Part shown: piece by piece, positions 6,895-13,345 of the stretch | How positions within the stretch are numbered: the first letter of the stretch is position 1 | How the letters are laid out: every line of letters begins with the position of its first letter | NCBI GenBank assembly: GCA_031290755.1 | Contig: JAITMY010000062.1 | Coordinates: 1 to 13,389 of the forward strand | Direction of reading: 5' to 3' | Source of the DNA: Prevotellaceae bacterium | Lineage (GTDB): Bacteria; Bacteroidota; Bacteroidia; Bacteroidales; UBA932 | Length of the DNA stretch: 13,389 nt | The notes under the pieces: model-generated | Databases searched by the model: none | What the model saw: only the letters and a program-made list of their open reading frames with translations | What the model was told of the DNA's origin: nothing | Translations under genes and position numbers: made by a program

Positions 6895-8775
6895 ATGCTA
6901 TACACCTACGACATAATTGTTATCGGCGGCGGGCACGCCGGCTGCGAGGCGGCAGCGGCGGCGGCCAAGTTAGGCTCCAAGGTGCTGCTCATCACGATGG
7001 ACTTGAACAAGCTGGCGCAAATGTCTTGTAATCCGGCAGTTGGCGGCATTGCCAAGGGGCAAATCGTGCGAGAGCTTGATGCGTTGGGCGGATGCACGGG
7101 GGAGGTAACAGACCGCTCAACCATTCAGTTCAGAATGTTAAACAGCTCTAAAGGAGCTGCCGTCTGGAGCCCTCGTGCGCAGTGCGACAGGGTACGCTTT
7201 TCCCAAGAGTGGCGGAGGGTGCTGGAGGCTTTGCCTAACCTCAGCTTCTGGCAAGATTCGGTGGCAGAGCTGCTGCTGGCGGGCACCGAGCCTAAGGTTG
7301 CCGTGGGCGTTAAAACGGCCTTGGGCATTTCGTTTTTCGCCAAGGCGCTTGTGCTGACCACCGGCACCTTCCTCAATGGGCTGATGCACGTTGGGCGCAC
7401 CCAGCTTGCCGGCGGGCGGGCCGGCGACGCGAGCGCCCTGGGCCTGTCTGACCAGCTGCGCTCTTTAGGGCTTGAGGTTGGCCGCATGAAAACGGGTACC
7501 CCCGTGCGGCTTGACGGGCGCACCATCGACTTCGGCGCCATGCGCAGGCAGGCCGGCGACGAGCACCCTTGGAAGTTTTCCTACTCGCAGGACACGGAGG
7601 CCGTCAGCAACCAGCTGGACTGCTACATCACCAGCACTAATGAGGAGGTTCACGCCATCCTTCGTGAGGGCTTTAAGGACTCCCCGCTGTTTTGCGGCAT
7701 CATCAAGGGCGTTGGCCCTCGCTACTGCCCAAGCATCGAGGACAAGCTGCGCACCTTTGCCGACAAGGACGCCCACCACCTTTTTGTGGAGCCGGAGGGG
7801 CGCGGCATTTGCGAGTACTACCTCAACGGCTTTTCCTCCTCGCTGCCCTTCGAGGTGCAGGAGCAGGCGCTAAGCAAGGTGCCGGGCTTGGGGCACGCGC
7901 AGATACTTCGGCCGGGCTACGCCGTCGAGTACGACTACTTCCCGCCCACTCAGCTTGACCACTGCCTGCGCTCGAAGGTGGTGGGTGGCCTATACTTTGC
8001 CGGGCAGGTCAACGGCACCACGGGCTACGAGGAGGCGGCTTGTCAGGGCTTTGTTGCCGGAGTCAACGCGCACCAAAAAGTTCACGGCCTGCCGGAGCTG
8101 GTGTTGGGCCGCGAGCAGGCTTACATCGGCGTGCTCATTGACGACTTGGTGATGAAGGGCGTTGACGAGCCGTACCGCATGTTTACGAGTAGGGCAGAGC
8201 ACCGCATTTTGCTTAGGCAGGACAACGCAGACGCTCGGCTTTCGCCGCTGGGCTACTCCCTGGGGTTAATCTCTCGCCGGCAGATGGATGTACTACGCCG
8301 GAAGCAGGAAAAAATACGCAGCCTTGTTACCTTTTTGTCCGACACCAGCATTGCCCCCGACGAGGCCAACGTTCTTTTGGCGGCCAAAGGCTCGTCCTGC
8401 ATTGAGCAAAGGCGGCGGTTGATAGACCTGCTGGGGCGTCCGGAGCTGTCGTTTGCGGATATGCAGGCCTTGCCGTCGGTTGCGGCGAACCTTGGGGAGG
8501 ACGTTTTTAGGGACAGGGAGCTGGTGGTTGCCGTGGACTGCGCCGAGAAGTACAGAGGCTACGAGGCTCGCGAGCAGCGCGAGCGCTTGAAGTTCGACAG
8601 GCTGAGGGGCATTCGCATCCCCGACACCTTTGACTTTTCGACCCTCAAGTCGCTAACCATCGAGGCCCGCACAAAGCTATCCAAGGTTAGGCCGCCAACG
8701 GTAGGCGATGCCCAGCGGATACCCGGAGTGTCCCCTGCCGACATTGCCGCCTTGCTGGTGCGCTTTGGCCGATAA
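6895..8775 (+). CDS. mnmG: tRNA uridine-5-carboxymethylaminomethyl modification enzyme MnmG (GidA)
   Basis: MnmG, with MnmE, adds carboxymethylaminomethyl groups to U34 of certain tRNAs, using FAD and methylene-tetrahydrofolate. The 626-residue length is normal. Seen motifs are the Rossmann GGGHAGCEAA (11-20), MSCNPAVGGIAKG (43-55, with Cys45), TGTFLNG (156-162), GRMKTGTP (196-203 region), GPRYCPSIEDK with catalytic-type Cys278, and FAGQVNGTTGYEEAACQG (368-385). The C-terminal helical domain used for MnmE contact is present and complete. The start ATG lies 12 bases after ybeY. The stop codon overlaps the outer bases of the first parS-like palindrome. mnmE is not in the window. mnmG genes often lie near the replication origin in bacteria. 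Confidence 0.98.
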   Translation: MLYTYDIIVIGGGHAGCEAAAAAAKLGSKVLLITMDLNKLAQMSCNPAVGGIAKGQIVRELDALGGCTGEVTDRSTIQFRMLNSSKGAAVWSPRAQCDRVRFSQEWRRVLEALPNLSFWQDSVAELLLAGTEPKVAVGVKTALGISFFAKALVLTTGTFLNGLMHVGRTQLAGGRAGDASALGLSDQLRSLGLEVGRMKTGTPVRLDGRTIDFGAMRRQAGDEHPWKFSYSQDTEAVSNQLDCYITSTNEEVHAILREGFKDSPLFCGIIKGVGPRYCPSIEDKLRTFADKDAHHLFVEPEGRGICEYYLNGFSSSLPFEVQEQALSKVPGLGHAQILRPGYAVEYDYFPPTQLDHCLRSKVVGGLYFAGQVNGTTGYEEAACQGFVAGVNAHQKVHGLPELVLGREQAYIGVLIDDLVMKGVDEPYRMFTSRAEHRILLRQDNADARLSPLGYSLGLISRRQMDVLRRKQEKIRSLVTFLSDTSIAPDEANVLLAAKGSSCIEQRRRLIDLLGRPELSFADMQALPSVAANLGEDVFRDRELVVAVDCAEKYRGYEAREQRERLKFDRLRGIRIPDTFDFSTLKSLTIEARTKLSKVRPPTVGDAQRIPGVSPADIAALLVRFGR

Positions 8776-8776
8776 T

Positions 8777-8792
8777 TGTTCCACGTGGAACA
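8777..8792. promoter_or_regulatory. parS-like palindrome 1
   Basis: TGTTCCACGTGGAACA is a perfect 16-bp palindrome. It fits the bacterial parS consensus TGTTNCACGTGAAACA except for one G replacing A. The palindrome extends three bases on each side (8774-8795) and overlaps the mnmG stop codon. Probable ParB binding site. Confidence 0.7.
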
Positions 8793-8821
8793 ATTTAATG
8801 AGGCCACCCTTTGTTCTCAAT

Positions 8822-8837
8822 TGTTCCACGTGGAACA
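8822..8837. promoter_or_regulatory. parS-like palindrome 2
   Basis: Second identical 16-mer TGTTCCACGTGGAACA, exactly 45 bases after the first, again extended to a 22-bp palindrome (8819-8840) with the same AAT/ATT flanks. Confidence 0.7.
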
Positions 8838-8866
8838 ATTTGCTGGGGTTGCCCCTTGCTTCTAAA

Positions 8867-8882
8867 TGTTCCACGTGGAACA
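8867..8882. promoter_or_regulatory. parS-like palindrome 3
   Basis: Third identical 16-mer, again exactly 45 bases downstream, with a 20-bp total palindrome (8865-8884). A short unrelated palindrome ATAGCGCTAT follows at 8885-8894. Confidence 0.7.
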
Positions 8883-8915
8883 TTATAGCGCTATGTTAAT
8901 TGAACCTTGCCACGT

Positions 8916-8948
8916 CGTCATTGTGAGGGTTTACCCGAAGCAATCCGG
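8916..8948 (+). repeat. Solitary REP-like arm
   Basis: The segment begins CGTCATTGTGAGGG and ends CCCGAAGCAATCCGG, nearly matching the reverse complement of the right arm of the inverted repeat at 13007-13091. Only one arm is present. The remaining bases to the uvrC start (8949-9002) show no clear promoter, only an AT-rich stretch at 8968-9000. Confidence 0.65.
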
Positions 8949-9002
8949 AAAATAACGGCGGGCAGGTATGGTTTTAATGTTCAACTTTTAGTTTAATAGG
9001 AT

Positions 9003-10811
9003 ATGCTCTACCCGTCCGATGCTTTGAAAAATCAGGTTGAGTCCCTGCCCAACCTCCCCGGCGTTTACCAGTATTTTGATAAAGCCGGTAAGGTTATTTA
9101 CGTGGGGAAGGCCAAGAACCTCAAAAAGCGCGTTGCCTCCTACTTCACCGAGGGGCGCCAGCAAGATAACCGTAAGCTGCAAATACTGGTGGCCAAAATT
9201 GTTGACCTTAAATTTACCGTGGTGTCCTCCGAAGCCGAGGCCTTTTTGCTGGAGAACACCTACATCAAAAAGCTGCAACCCCGCTACAACGTCCTCCTCA
9301 AGGACGATAAGTCCTACCCCTGCATTTGCGTCAAGAAGGAGCCGTTCCCCAGAATTTTCCCTACCCGTAGAATTGTCAAGGACGGCTCAAAGTACTTTGG
9401 CCCCTACTCCAACATTCGCGCCCTGCGCGTTTTGTTAGACCTTATCCGTGCCCTTTACCCGCTCAGAACGTGCCCCCTGCCCCTAAACGCTTCGGATATT
9501 GCTTCAGGTAAGTTTAAGTCCTGCCTCGACCTGCAAATAGGAACCTGTAAAGCCCCCTGCATTGCCCGCCAAAGCGAGGAGGAGTACAGCAAAAACGTGG
9601 CCATGATAACCTCCATTCTTAGGGGAGACCTCTCGGAGGTAAAGGATCTGGTGAAAAAAGAAATGCTGGAGGCCTCCGGCGCCTTGCAGTTTGAGCTGGC
9701 CAACGAGCTTAAAGGAAAGCTGCACCTGCTGGCCGACTTCCAAAGCAAATCTACGGTGGCTAACGCCACGGTGGGCAATGTGGATGTGTTCTGCTTGGTA
9801 AAGGAGGGGGCGCTGGCCTACAGCAACTTCATGCGCATCGCCAACGGCTCGGTGGTGTACTCCTACACGGTGGAGCTGAACGCTCCGCTGGACAACCCCC
9901 CCGCCGAGCTGCTGTCGTATGCCATTTTGGGTATCAAGGAGATGGTGGATACGCTGAACAAGGAAATCATCGTGCCCTTTTTGCCGGACGAAGAGTTTAT
10001 CGGCGCCGCCTTTACTATCCCCCAGCGCGGCGACAAGCTGAACCTGCTTAGCCTGTCGGAGCGCAACTGTAGGGCCTACATTGCGCAGCGCATGGAGCAG
10101 CTGGACAAAAAAGACCCAGAAGTGGCCTTAAAGCAGCGCCTTGAGGTCGTTAAGCAAGATTTACATTTAAGCGAGCTGCCCTACCATATCGAGTGCTTCG
10201 ACAACTCCAACACGCAGGGGACAAACCCGGTGGCCGCCTGCGTGGTCTTTAAGAATGCAAAGCCCAGTAAAAAGGACTACCGGCACTTCCTGATAAAAAC
10301 GGTGGACTCGCCTAATGACTACGCCTCGATGGAGGAGGTGCTCTACCGCCGCTACCGGCGCCTGCTGGACGAGGGGGGCGAGCTGCCCCAGCTCATTGTG
10401 GTGGACGGCGGCAAGGGGCAGCTCAGCTCGGCGGTGAGCGTCCTGAGGCGGCTGGGCCTCATGGAGAGGATCGGCATTGTGGGCTTGGCAAAGCGCCTTG
10501 AGGAAATCTTTCTGCCGGACGACTCAACGTCGCTCTACCTGAACAAAAACTCCTTCTCCCTGCGCCTGCTGATGCAGCTGCGCGACGAGGCGCATCGCTT
10601 TGGCATTACGTTCCACCGCAAGCGCCGCTCGTCCAGCATGTTACAGCACGAGCTTAACCAGCTGCCGGGCGTGGGCGAACAAACTATAAATAAGCTGCTT
10701 AGCGAGCTTAAAACGCTAAGCCGAATGAAGCAGGCCGGCTACGTCCAAGTGGCCAAGCTCGTAGGCAAGCGCCCTGCCAACGCGCTCAAAGCCGCTAACT
10801 TTTTTGAGTGA
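9003..10811 (+). CDS. uvrC: Excinuclease ABC subunit C
   Basis: UvrC makes the dual incisions of nucleotide excision repair after UvrA/UvrB damage loading. The 602-residue product has normal length and full architecture. The GIY-YIG nuclease is at residues 15-95 (GVYQYF, VIYVGKAKNLKKRV, and Glu84 in FLLENTYIKK). A four-cysteine group C157, C174, C182, C186 matches the region reported to hold an iron-sulfur cluster in E. coli UvrC. The UVR motif for UvrB contact lies near 200-235. The RNase H-like 5' nuclease has ECFDNSNTQGTNPVA and IVVDGGKGQLSSA. The C-terminal HhH reads LPGVGEQTINKLL. In several Bacteroidales an apt gene stands between mnmG and uvrC; here that slot holds the parS-like array. 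Confidence 0.97.
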   Translation: MLYPSDALKNQVESLPNLPGVYQYFDKAGKVIYVGKAKNLKKRVASYFTEGRQQDNRKLQILVAKIVDLKFTVVSSEAEAFLLENTYIKKLQPRYNVLLKDDKSYPCICVKKEPFPRIFPTRRIVKDGSKYFGPYSNIRALRVLLDLIRALYPLRTCPLPLNASDIASGKFKSCLDLQIGTCKAPCIARQSEEEYSKNVAMITSILRGDLSEVKDLVKKEMLEASGALQFELANELKGKLHLLADFQSKSTVANATVGNVDVFCLVKEGALAYSNFMRIANGSVVYSYTVELNAPLDNPPAELLSYAILGIKEMVDTLNKEIIVPFLPDEEFIGAAFTIPQRGDKLNLLSLSERNCRAYIAQRMEQLDKKDPEVALKQRLEVVKQDLHLSELPYHIECFDNSNTQGTNPVAACVVFKNAKPSKKDYRHFLIKTVDSPNDYASMEEVLYRRYRRLLDEGGELPQLIVVDGGKGQLSSAVSVLRRLGLMERIGIVGLAKRLEEIFLPDDSTSLYLNKNSFSLRLLMQLRDEAHRFGITFHRKRRSSSMLQHELNQLPGVGEQTINKLLSELKTLSRMKQAGYVQVAKLVGKRPANALKAANFFE

Positions 10812-10833
10812 AGCTACGGGGGTACTTTTTTTT
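10811..10833 (+). terminator. Weak intrinsic terminator after uvrC
   Basis: A short bulged stem (AAG-TAC with GTA-CTT around a G4 loop) is followed directly by a run of eight T residues. The stem is weak, but the T run and its position at the uvrC stop codon support termination. Confidence 0.4.
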
Positions 10834-10835
10834 GT

Positions 10836-10854
10836 GCCAAATTTCAAATTCGGC
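10836..10854. repeat. Hairpin B, copy upstream of the TMTC-like gene
   Basis: GCCAAATTTCAAATTCGGC is the hairpin B palindrome with one mismatch. It is followed after eight bases by hairpin A in inverted order relative to the copy at 13122-13169, and forms part of the two-hairpin module. Confidence 0.55.
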
Positions 10855-10862
10855 CATTTAGC

Positions 10863-10885
10863 AAGCGGCATTACAAATGCCGCTT
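10863..10885. repeat. Hairpin A, copy 3 (reverse orientation)
   Basis: A 10-bp perfect stem AAGCGGCATT/AATGCCGCTT with an ACA loop, the reverse complement of copies 1 and 2. It has no downstream T run on the + strand. An in-frame ATG at 10877 lies inside it and is unlikely to be a start codon because the -7 box is downstream. Confidence 0.7.
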
Positions 10886-10903
10886 ACTCTTGCCAAAAAT
10901 TAC

Positions 10904-10911
10904 TATCTTTG
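10904..10911 (+). promoter_or_regulatory. -7 promoter element of the TMTC-like gene
   Basis: TATCTTTG matches the Bacteroidota TAnnTTTG -7 box exactly; a TTG lies too close upstream (10890-10892) to be a normal -33 element. Transcription would start near 10916-10920, leaving about 20 bases before the ATG at 10940. The identical box recurs at 13193 in the second copy. Confidence 0.55.
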
Positions 10912-10939
10912 CCAAAATAATTTTAGAGCGAAAAATTAT

Positions 10940-12973
10940 ATGTTGCTGCTACCCTACCAATGCCGCGCCAAGCGCCCTACGGCCCCCCGCGGGCGCGAGC
11001 GGGCAAAAATAAAAGTTAAAAATTACCCCCCCCCGTTAACATTAGTTAAATCTAATGGTATAGGGTGGGGAAGGGCGGCGCTGCCGCTCATCCTGCTGCT
11101 CACCGTGGCCATTTACGCAGGCAGCGTGCGGCACAACGGCCTGCTGACGCACGATAGGGACGACCACCTCAATATTTCAGAAAACGCCGACATTCGCGCC
11201 TTCTCCCTCGACAACGTTCACCGCTGGTTCACAACTACCTACGTAAAGATGTACTGCCCCGTGAAGATGGCGGTGCACAGCGCGGAGTACGCGCTCTGGG
11301 GCTTGCACCCTGCGGGCTACCACGCCGCGTCGCTGGGGCTGCACTGCGCCTGCACAGCCCTGCTGTTTGCTTTGCTGTTGCTGCTCACGGGGAGCCGTGG
11401 CGGGGCCTGCCTCGCCTCGCTGCTGTTCGCCGTGCACCCCGTGGCGGTGGAGAGCGTGGCGTGGGCCTCCGCCCGCGGCGACGTGCTCTACGCCTTCTTC
11501 TACCTCGCCGCTTTGCTGCTTTACGTGAAGGGTGGGCTTCGGCCATCCCTGCGTAGGCTAATAGCTGTGCTGCTGCTCTTTGTCCTCGCGGCGCTGTCCA
11601 AGCCCTCGGCGGTAACGCTGCCGGCGGTGCTGCTGCTGGTGGACTGGCACCGCGGGCGGCGCATGGCGGGGCGGGCGATTGTTGAGAAGCTGCCCCTTTT
11701 TGCCGTGTCTGCCGCCGTGGTAGCAATAACCATCGCCACCCGCTCGGCGGACGTGATAGACGCAGGCCACGTGATGGCCAAGTACAAAACCGTTGAGGGC
11801 TACCTCTACGTGGCCTACGCCGTGGCCTTCTACCTTGTGCAGCTGGCGGCGCCCGTTCGCCTGTCAACGCTGTACCCCCACCCCGCCTACTACTACGGCG
11901 GCCTGCCCACCGAGTACTACCTCTACCCGCTGGCGCTGCTGGCCGTGGGGCTGCTGGCGTGGCGGTGCAAAAAGCACCGGCGGGCGCTGCTCTTCGGGCT
12001 GGGCTTCTACCTGATAGCCATCAGCCCCACGCTGCAAATTGTCCCCGTGGGCGGCAGCATCGCCGCCGACAGGTACGCCTACCTGCCCTGCGCGGGGCTG
12101 TACTTCCTGCTGGCCTACGGCTTCGGCCAAGCGCCGGCCAAGGCCAAGCGGTGGCTGGCGACGCTGGCGCTGTGCGCCGCCTGCGCCTTCTCCTGCCGCA
12201 GCTACGGCCTGACCAAGCTGTGGGGCAGCCCCCTGGCGCTCAGCGAGCAGCTCCTTAGCGCCTTCCCCAACTACTCCGACGGATACCTCTTTGTGGGGCA
12301 GGAGCACTACCTTGCCGAGGACTACCCGCGGGCGCTGGACTACGCGCTGCGGGGCACCCGCGTGGAGCGCGGCAGCTACCTCATCTTTCTGCTGGCCGGC
12401 GAGTGCTTCAACCTCCTTGGGCAGCACGACAGGGCGCTGCCCTACCTCAACGAGGCCATTGCGGAGGCCTACCGGTGGGGGCACCGCAACCCGCGGGCGT
12501 GGATAGCTAAGGCCGAGCTGTTTGTGGCCACGCAGCAGCCCGACTCCGTGGAGCACAGCCTGCGCTGCTTCTACCGCGAAAGCAGCGCGGCGCTACAGCG
12601 CGACCCGCGCTACCTGTGCGGCCCGATGTGGTGCAAGGCCTACGTGGCGCTGGCGCGGCAGCGCTACGCGGACGTGCTGACGGCGCTGGACAGCGTGGCG
12701 GCGCTGGAGCCGCTGATGGCGCTGGACTACGAGTGGCGCTCCACGGCCAAGTACTACCTTGGCGACCGCGAGGGGGCGCTGCGCGACGTGAGCGCCGCGC
12801 TACAGCTGGAGCCTACCGGCCCGCGCTCCTACAACCGCGCCGCCATGTACCTCGAGCTGCGCCGCCTGCCCGAGGCGCGGCAGGACTACCAAAGGCTGCT
12901 GGCGCTGCCGCCGCAGGAGCGCGAGCGGCTTGACGTGCAGGCGCTGGCGGGGCGGCTGGCGGAGGGGCCTTAG
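10940..12973 (+). CDS. Multi-pass GT-C/TMTC-like membrane protein with C-terminal TPRs
   Basis: The product is 677 residues from ATG 10940; the frame extends to 10877 but that lies upstream of the -7 box. Residues 1-45 form a basic leader that runs through a poly-C tract (NYPPPLTLV), followed by a first membrane segment (~46-61). An acidic loop HDRDDHLNI (71-79) sits where GT-C glycosyltransferases carry catalytic acids. HPVAVESVAWASARGDVLYA and a later IVPVGGSIAADRYAYLP are hallmark TMTC-like segments. About ten more hydrophobic segments follow, then soluble TPR helices from ~430 to the end (PRALDYALRGTRVERG, ALRDVSAALQLEP). Eukaryotic TMTCs are O-mannosyltransferases; bacterial homologues are mostly uncharacterised. 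A role in protein or envelope glycosylation is inference. The gene is extremely GC-rich compared with its leader. Confidence 0.82.
   Translation: MLLLPYQCRAKRPTAPRGRERAKIKVKNYPPPLTLVKSNGIGWGRAALPLILLLTVAIYAGSVRHNGLLTHDRDDHLNISENADIRAFSLDNVHRWFTTTYVKMYCPVKMAVHSAEYALWGLHPAGYHAASLGLHCACTALLFALLLLLTGSRGGACLASLLFAVHPVAVESVAWASARGDVLYAFFYLAALLLYVKGGLRPSLRRLIAVLLLFVLAALSKPSAVTLPAVLLLVDWHRGRRMAGRAIVEKLPLFAVSAAVVAITIATRSADVIDAGHVMAKYKTVEGYLYVAYAVAFYLVQLAAPVRLSTLYPHPAYYYGGLPTEYYLYPLALLAVGLLAWRCKKHRRALLFGLGFYLIAISPTLQIVPVGGSIAADRYAYLPCAGLYFLLAYGFGQAPAKAKRWLATLALCAACAFSCRSYGLTKLWGSPLALSEQLLSAFPNYSDGYLFVGQEHYLAEDYPRALDYALRGTRVERGSYLIFLLAGECFNLLGQHDRALPYLNEAIAEAYRWGHRNPRAWIAKAELFVATQQPDSVEHSLRCFYRESSAALQRDPRYLCGPMWCKAYVALARQRYADVLTALDSVAALEPLMALDYEWRSTAKYYLGDREGALRDVSAALQLEPTGPRSYNRAAMYLELRRLPEARQDYQRLLALPPQERERLDVQALAGRLAEGP
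11026..11034 (+). repeat. Homopolymeric C9 tract in the TMTC leader
   Basis: Nine C residues lie 29 codons after the ATG. With nine, the ATG is in frame with the membrane protein; with eight, as in the second copy, the frame stops within a few codons. Candidate slippage site. Confidence 0.65.
11040..11057. promoter_or_regulatory. Dyad CATTAG-N6-CTAATG
   Basis: A perfect 6-bp inverted repeat with a TTAAAT centre directly after the C tract, kept identical at 13328-13345. It is the last conserved element of the duplicated cassette and may be an operator or RNA structure; no factor can be named. Confidence 0.4.
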
Positions 12974-13006
12974 CCTAATGCTCATACGTTAAGCTTATTA
13001 GCACCC

Positions 13007-13091
13007 CCGTCATTGCGAGCGGAGCGAAGCAATCCAGCGCAGGCATGGCTCTTTTGCCGGATTGCTTCGGGAAATACCCTCGCAATGACGG
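13007..13091. repeat. REP-like inverted repeat, full two-arm copy
   Basis: The left arm reads CCGTCATTGCGAG...GAAGCAATCC and the right arm is its near reverse complement (GGATTGCTTCGGG...CTCGCAATGACGG), around a centre of about 25 bases. It can form a large cruciform or RNA hairpin and may terminate the TMTC-like gene. Related sequences are known from many bacterial genomes (from memory). No transposase or clear target duplication is seen. The 33 bases between the TMTC-like stop and this repeat show only a weak AT-rich dyad. Confidence 0.8.
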
Positions 13092-13116
13092 CGGCAACAG
13101 GCGGCGCACGTTGCCG
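13092..13116. repeat. Short GC-rich hairpin after the REP-like element
   Basis: CGGCAAC at 13092-13098 pairs with GTTGCCG at 13110-13116 around an 11-base loop. It adjoins the REP-like repeat and hairpin A copy 4, making a chain of palindromes. Confidence 0.45.
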
Positions 13117-13121
13117 TTCGG

Positions 13122-13138
13122 CGGCATTTGTAATGCCG
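13122..13138. repeat. Hairpin A, copy 4
   Basis: CGGCATTTGTAATGCCG, a 7-bp stem with the same TGT loop as copy 1. The preceding GCCGTT is also shared with copy 1. Confidence 0.65.
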
Positions 13139-13150
13139 TCGTAGTATATT

Positions 13151-13169
13151 GCCGAATTTCAAATTCGGC
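13151..13169. repeat. Hairpin B, perfect copy
   Basis: GCCGAATTTCAAATTCGGC is a perfect palindrome around a single central C, 12 bases after hairpin A copy 4 and directly before the duplicated promoter cassette. Confidence 0.6.
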
Positions 13170-13170
13170 C

Positions 13171-13345
13171 GCTTACTCTTGCCAAAAAATACTATCTTTG
13201 CCAAAATAATTTTAGAGCGAAAAATTATATGTTGCTGCTACCCTACCGATGCCGCGCCAAGCGCCCTACGGCCCCCCGCGGGCGCGGGCGGGCAAAAATA
13301 AAAGTTAAAAATTACCCCCCCCGTTAACATTAGTTAAATCTAATG
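13171..13345 (+). repeat. Direct repeat, copy 2: promoter-leader cassette
   Basis: Second copy of the block at 10882-11057, 2289 bases downstream. The three substitutions are near 13187, 13238 and 13288, and the C tract (13315-13322) has eight instead of nine bases. The dyad at 13328-13345 is unchanged. Confidence 0.9.
13193..13200 (+). promoter_or_regulatory. -7 promoter element of the second TMTC-like copy
   Basis: TATCTTTG, identical in sequence and relative position to the box at 10904. It suggests that the second copy can be transcribed independently. Confidence 0.5.

Larger units (their letters stand above)
10882..11057 (+). repeat. Direct repeat, copy 1: promoter-leader cassette
   Basis: This ~176-base block recurs at 13171-13345 with only three substitutions and one missing C. 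It contains the -7 box, the ATG, the leader, the poly-C tract and a dyad. Similarity falls sharply just after the dyad, although the downstream frames stay homologous. Confidence 0.9.

Noticed and set aside
8708..8899. Small + frame with the repeated phrase NCSTWNN
   Set aside because: The repetition comes from translating the parS-like palindromes; it overlaps mnmG out of frame.
10877..10939. ATG at 10877 as the TMTC-like start
   Set aside because: It lies inside hairpin A and upstream of the -7 box; the second copy of the locus lacks the equivalent bases.
11864..12556. Minus-strand open frame of 230 residues inside the TMTC-like gene
   Set aside because: Composition bias of GC-rich antisense with no motif; the + frame has clear membrane and TPR features.
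13007..13091. Insertion sequence or MITE with target duplication
   Set aside because: No matching direct repeats flank the inverted repeat and no transposase is present; treated as a REP-like element.
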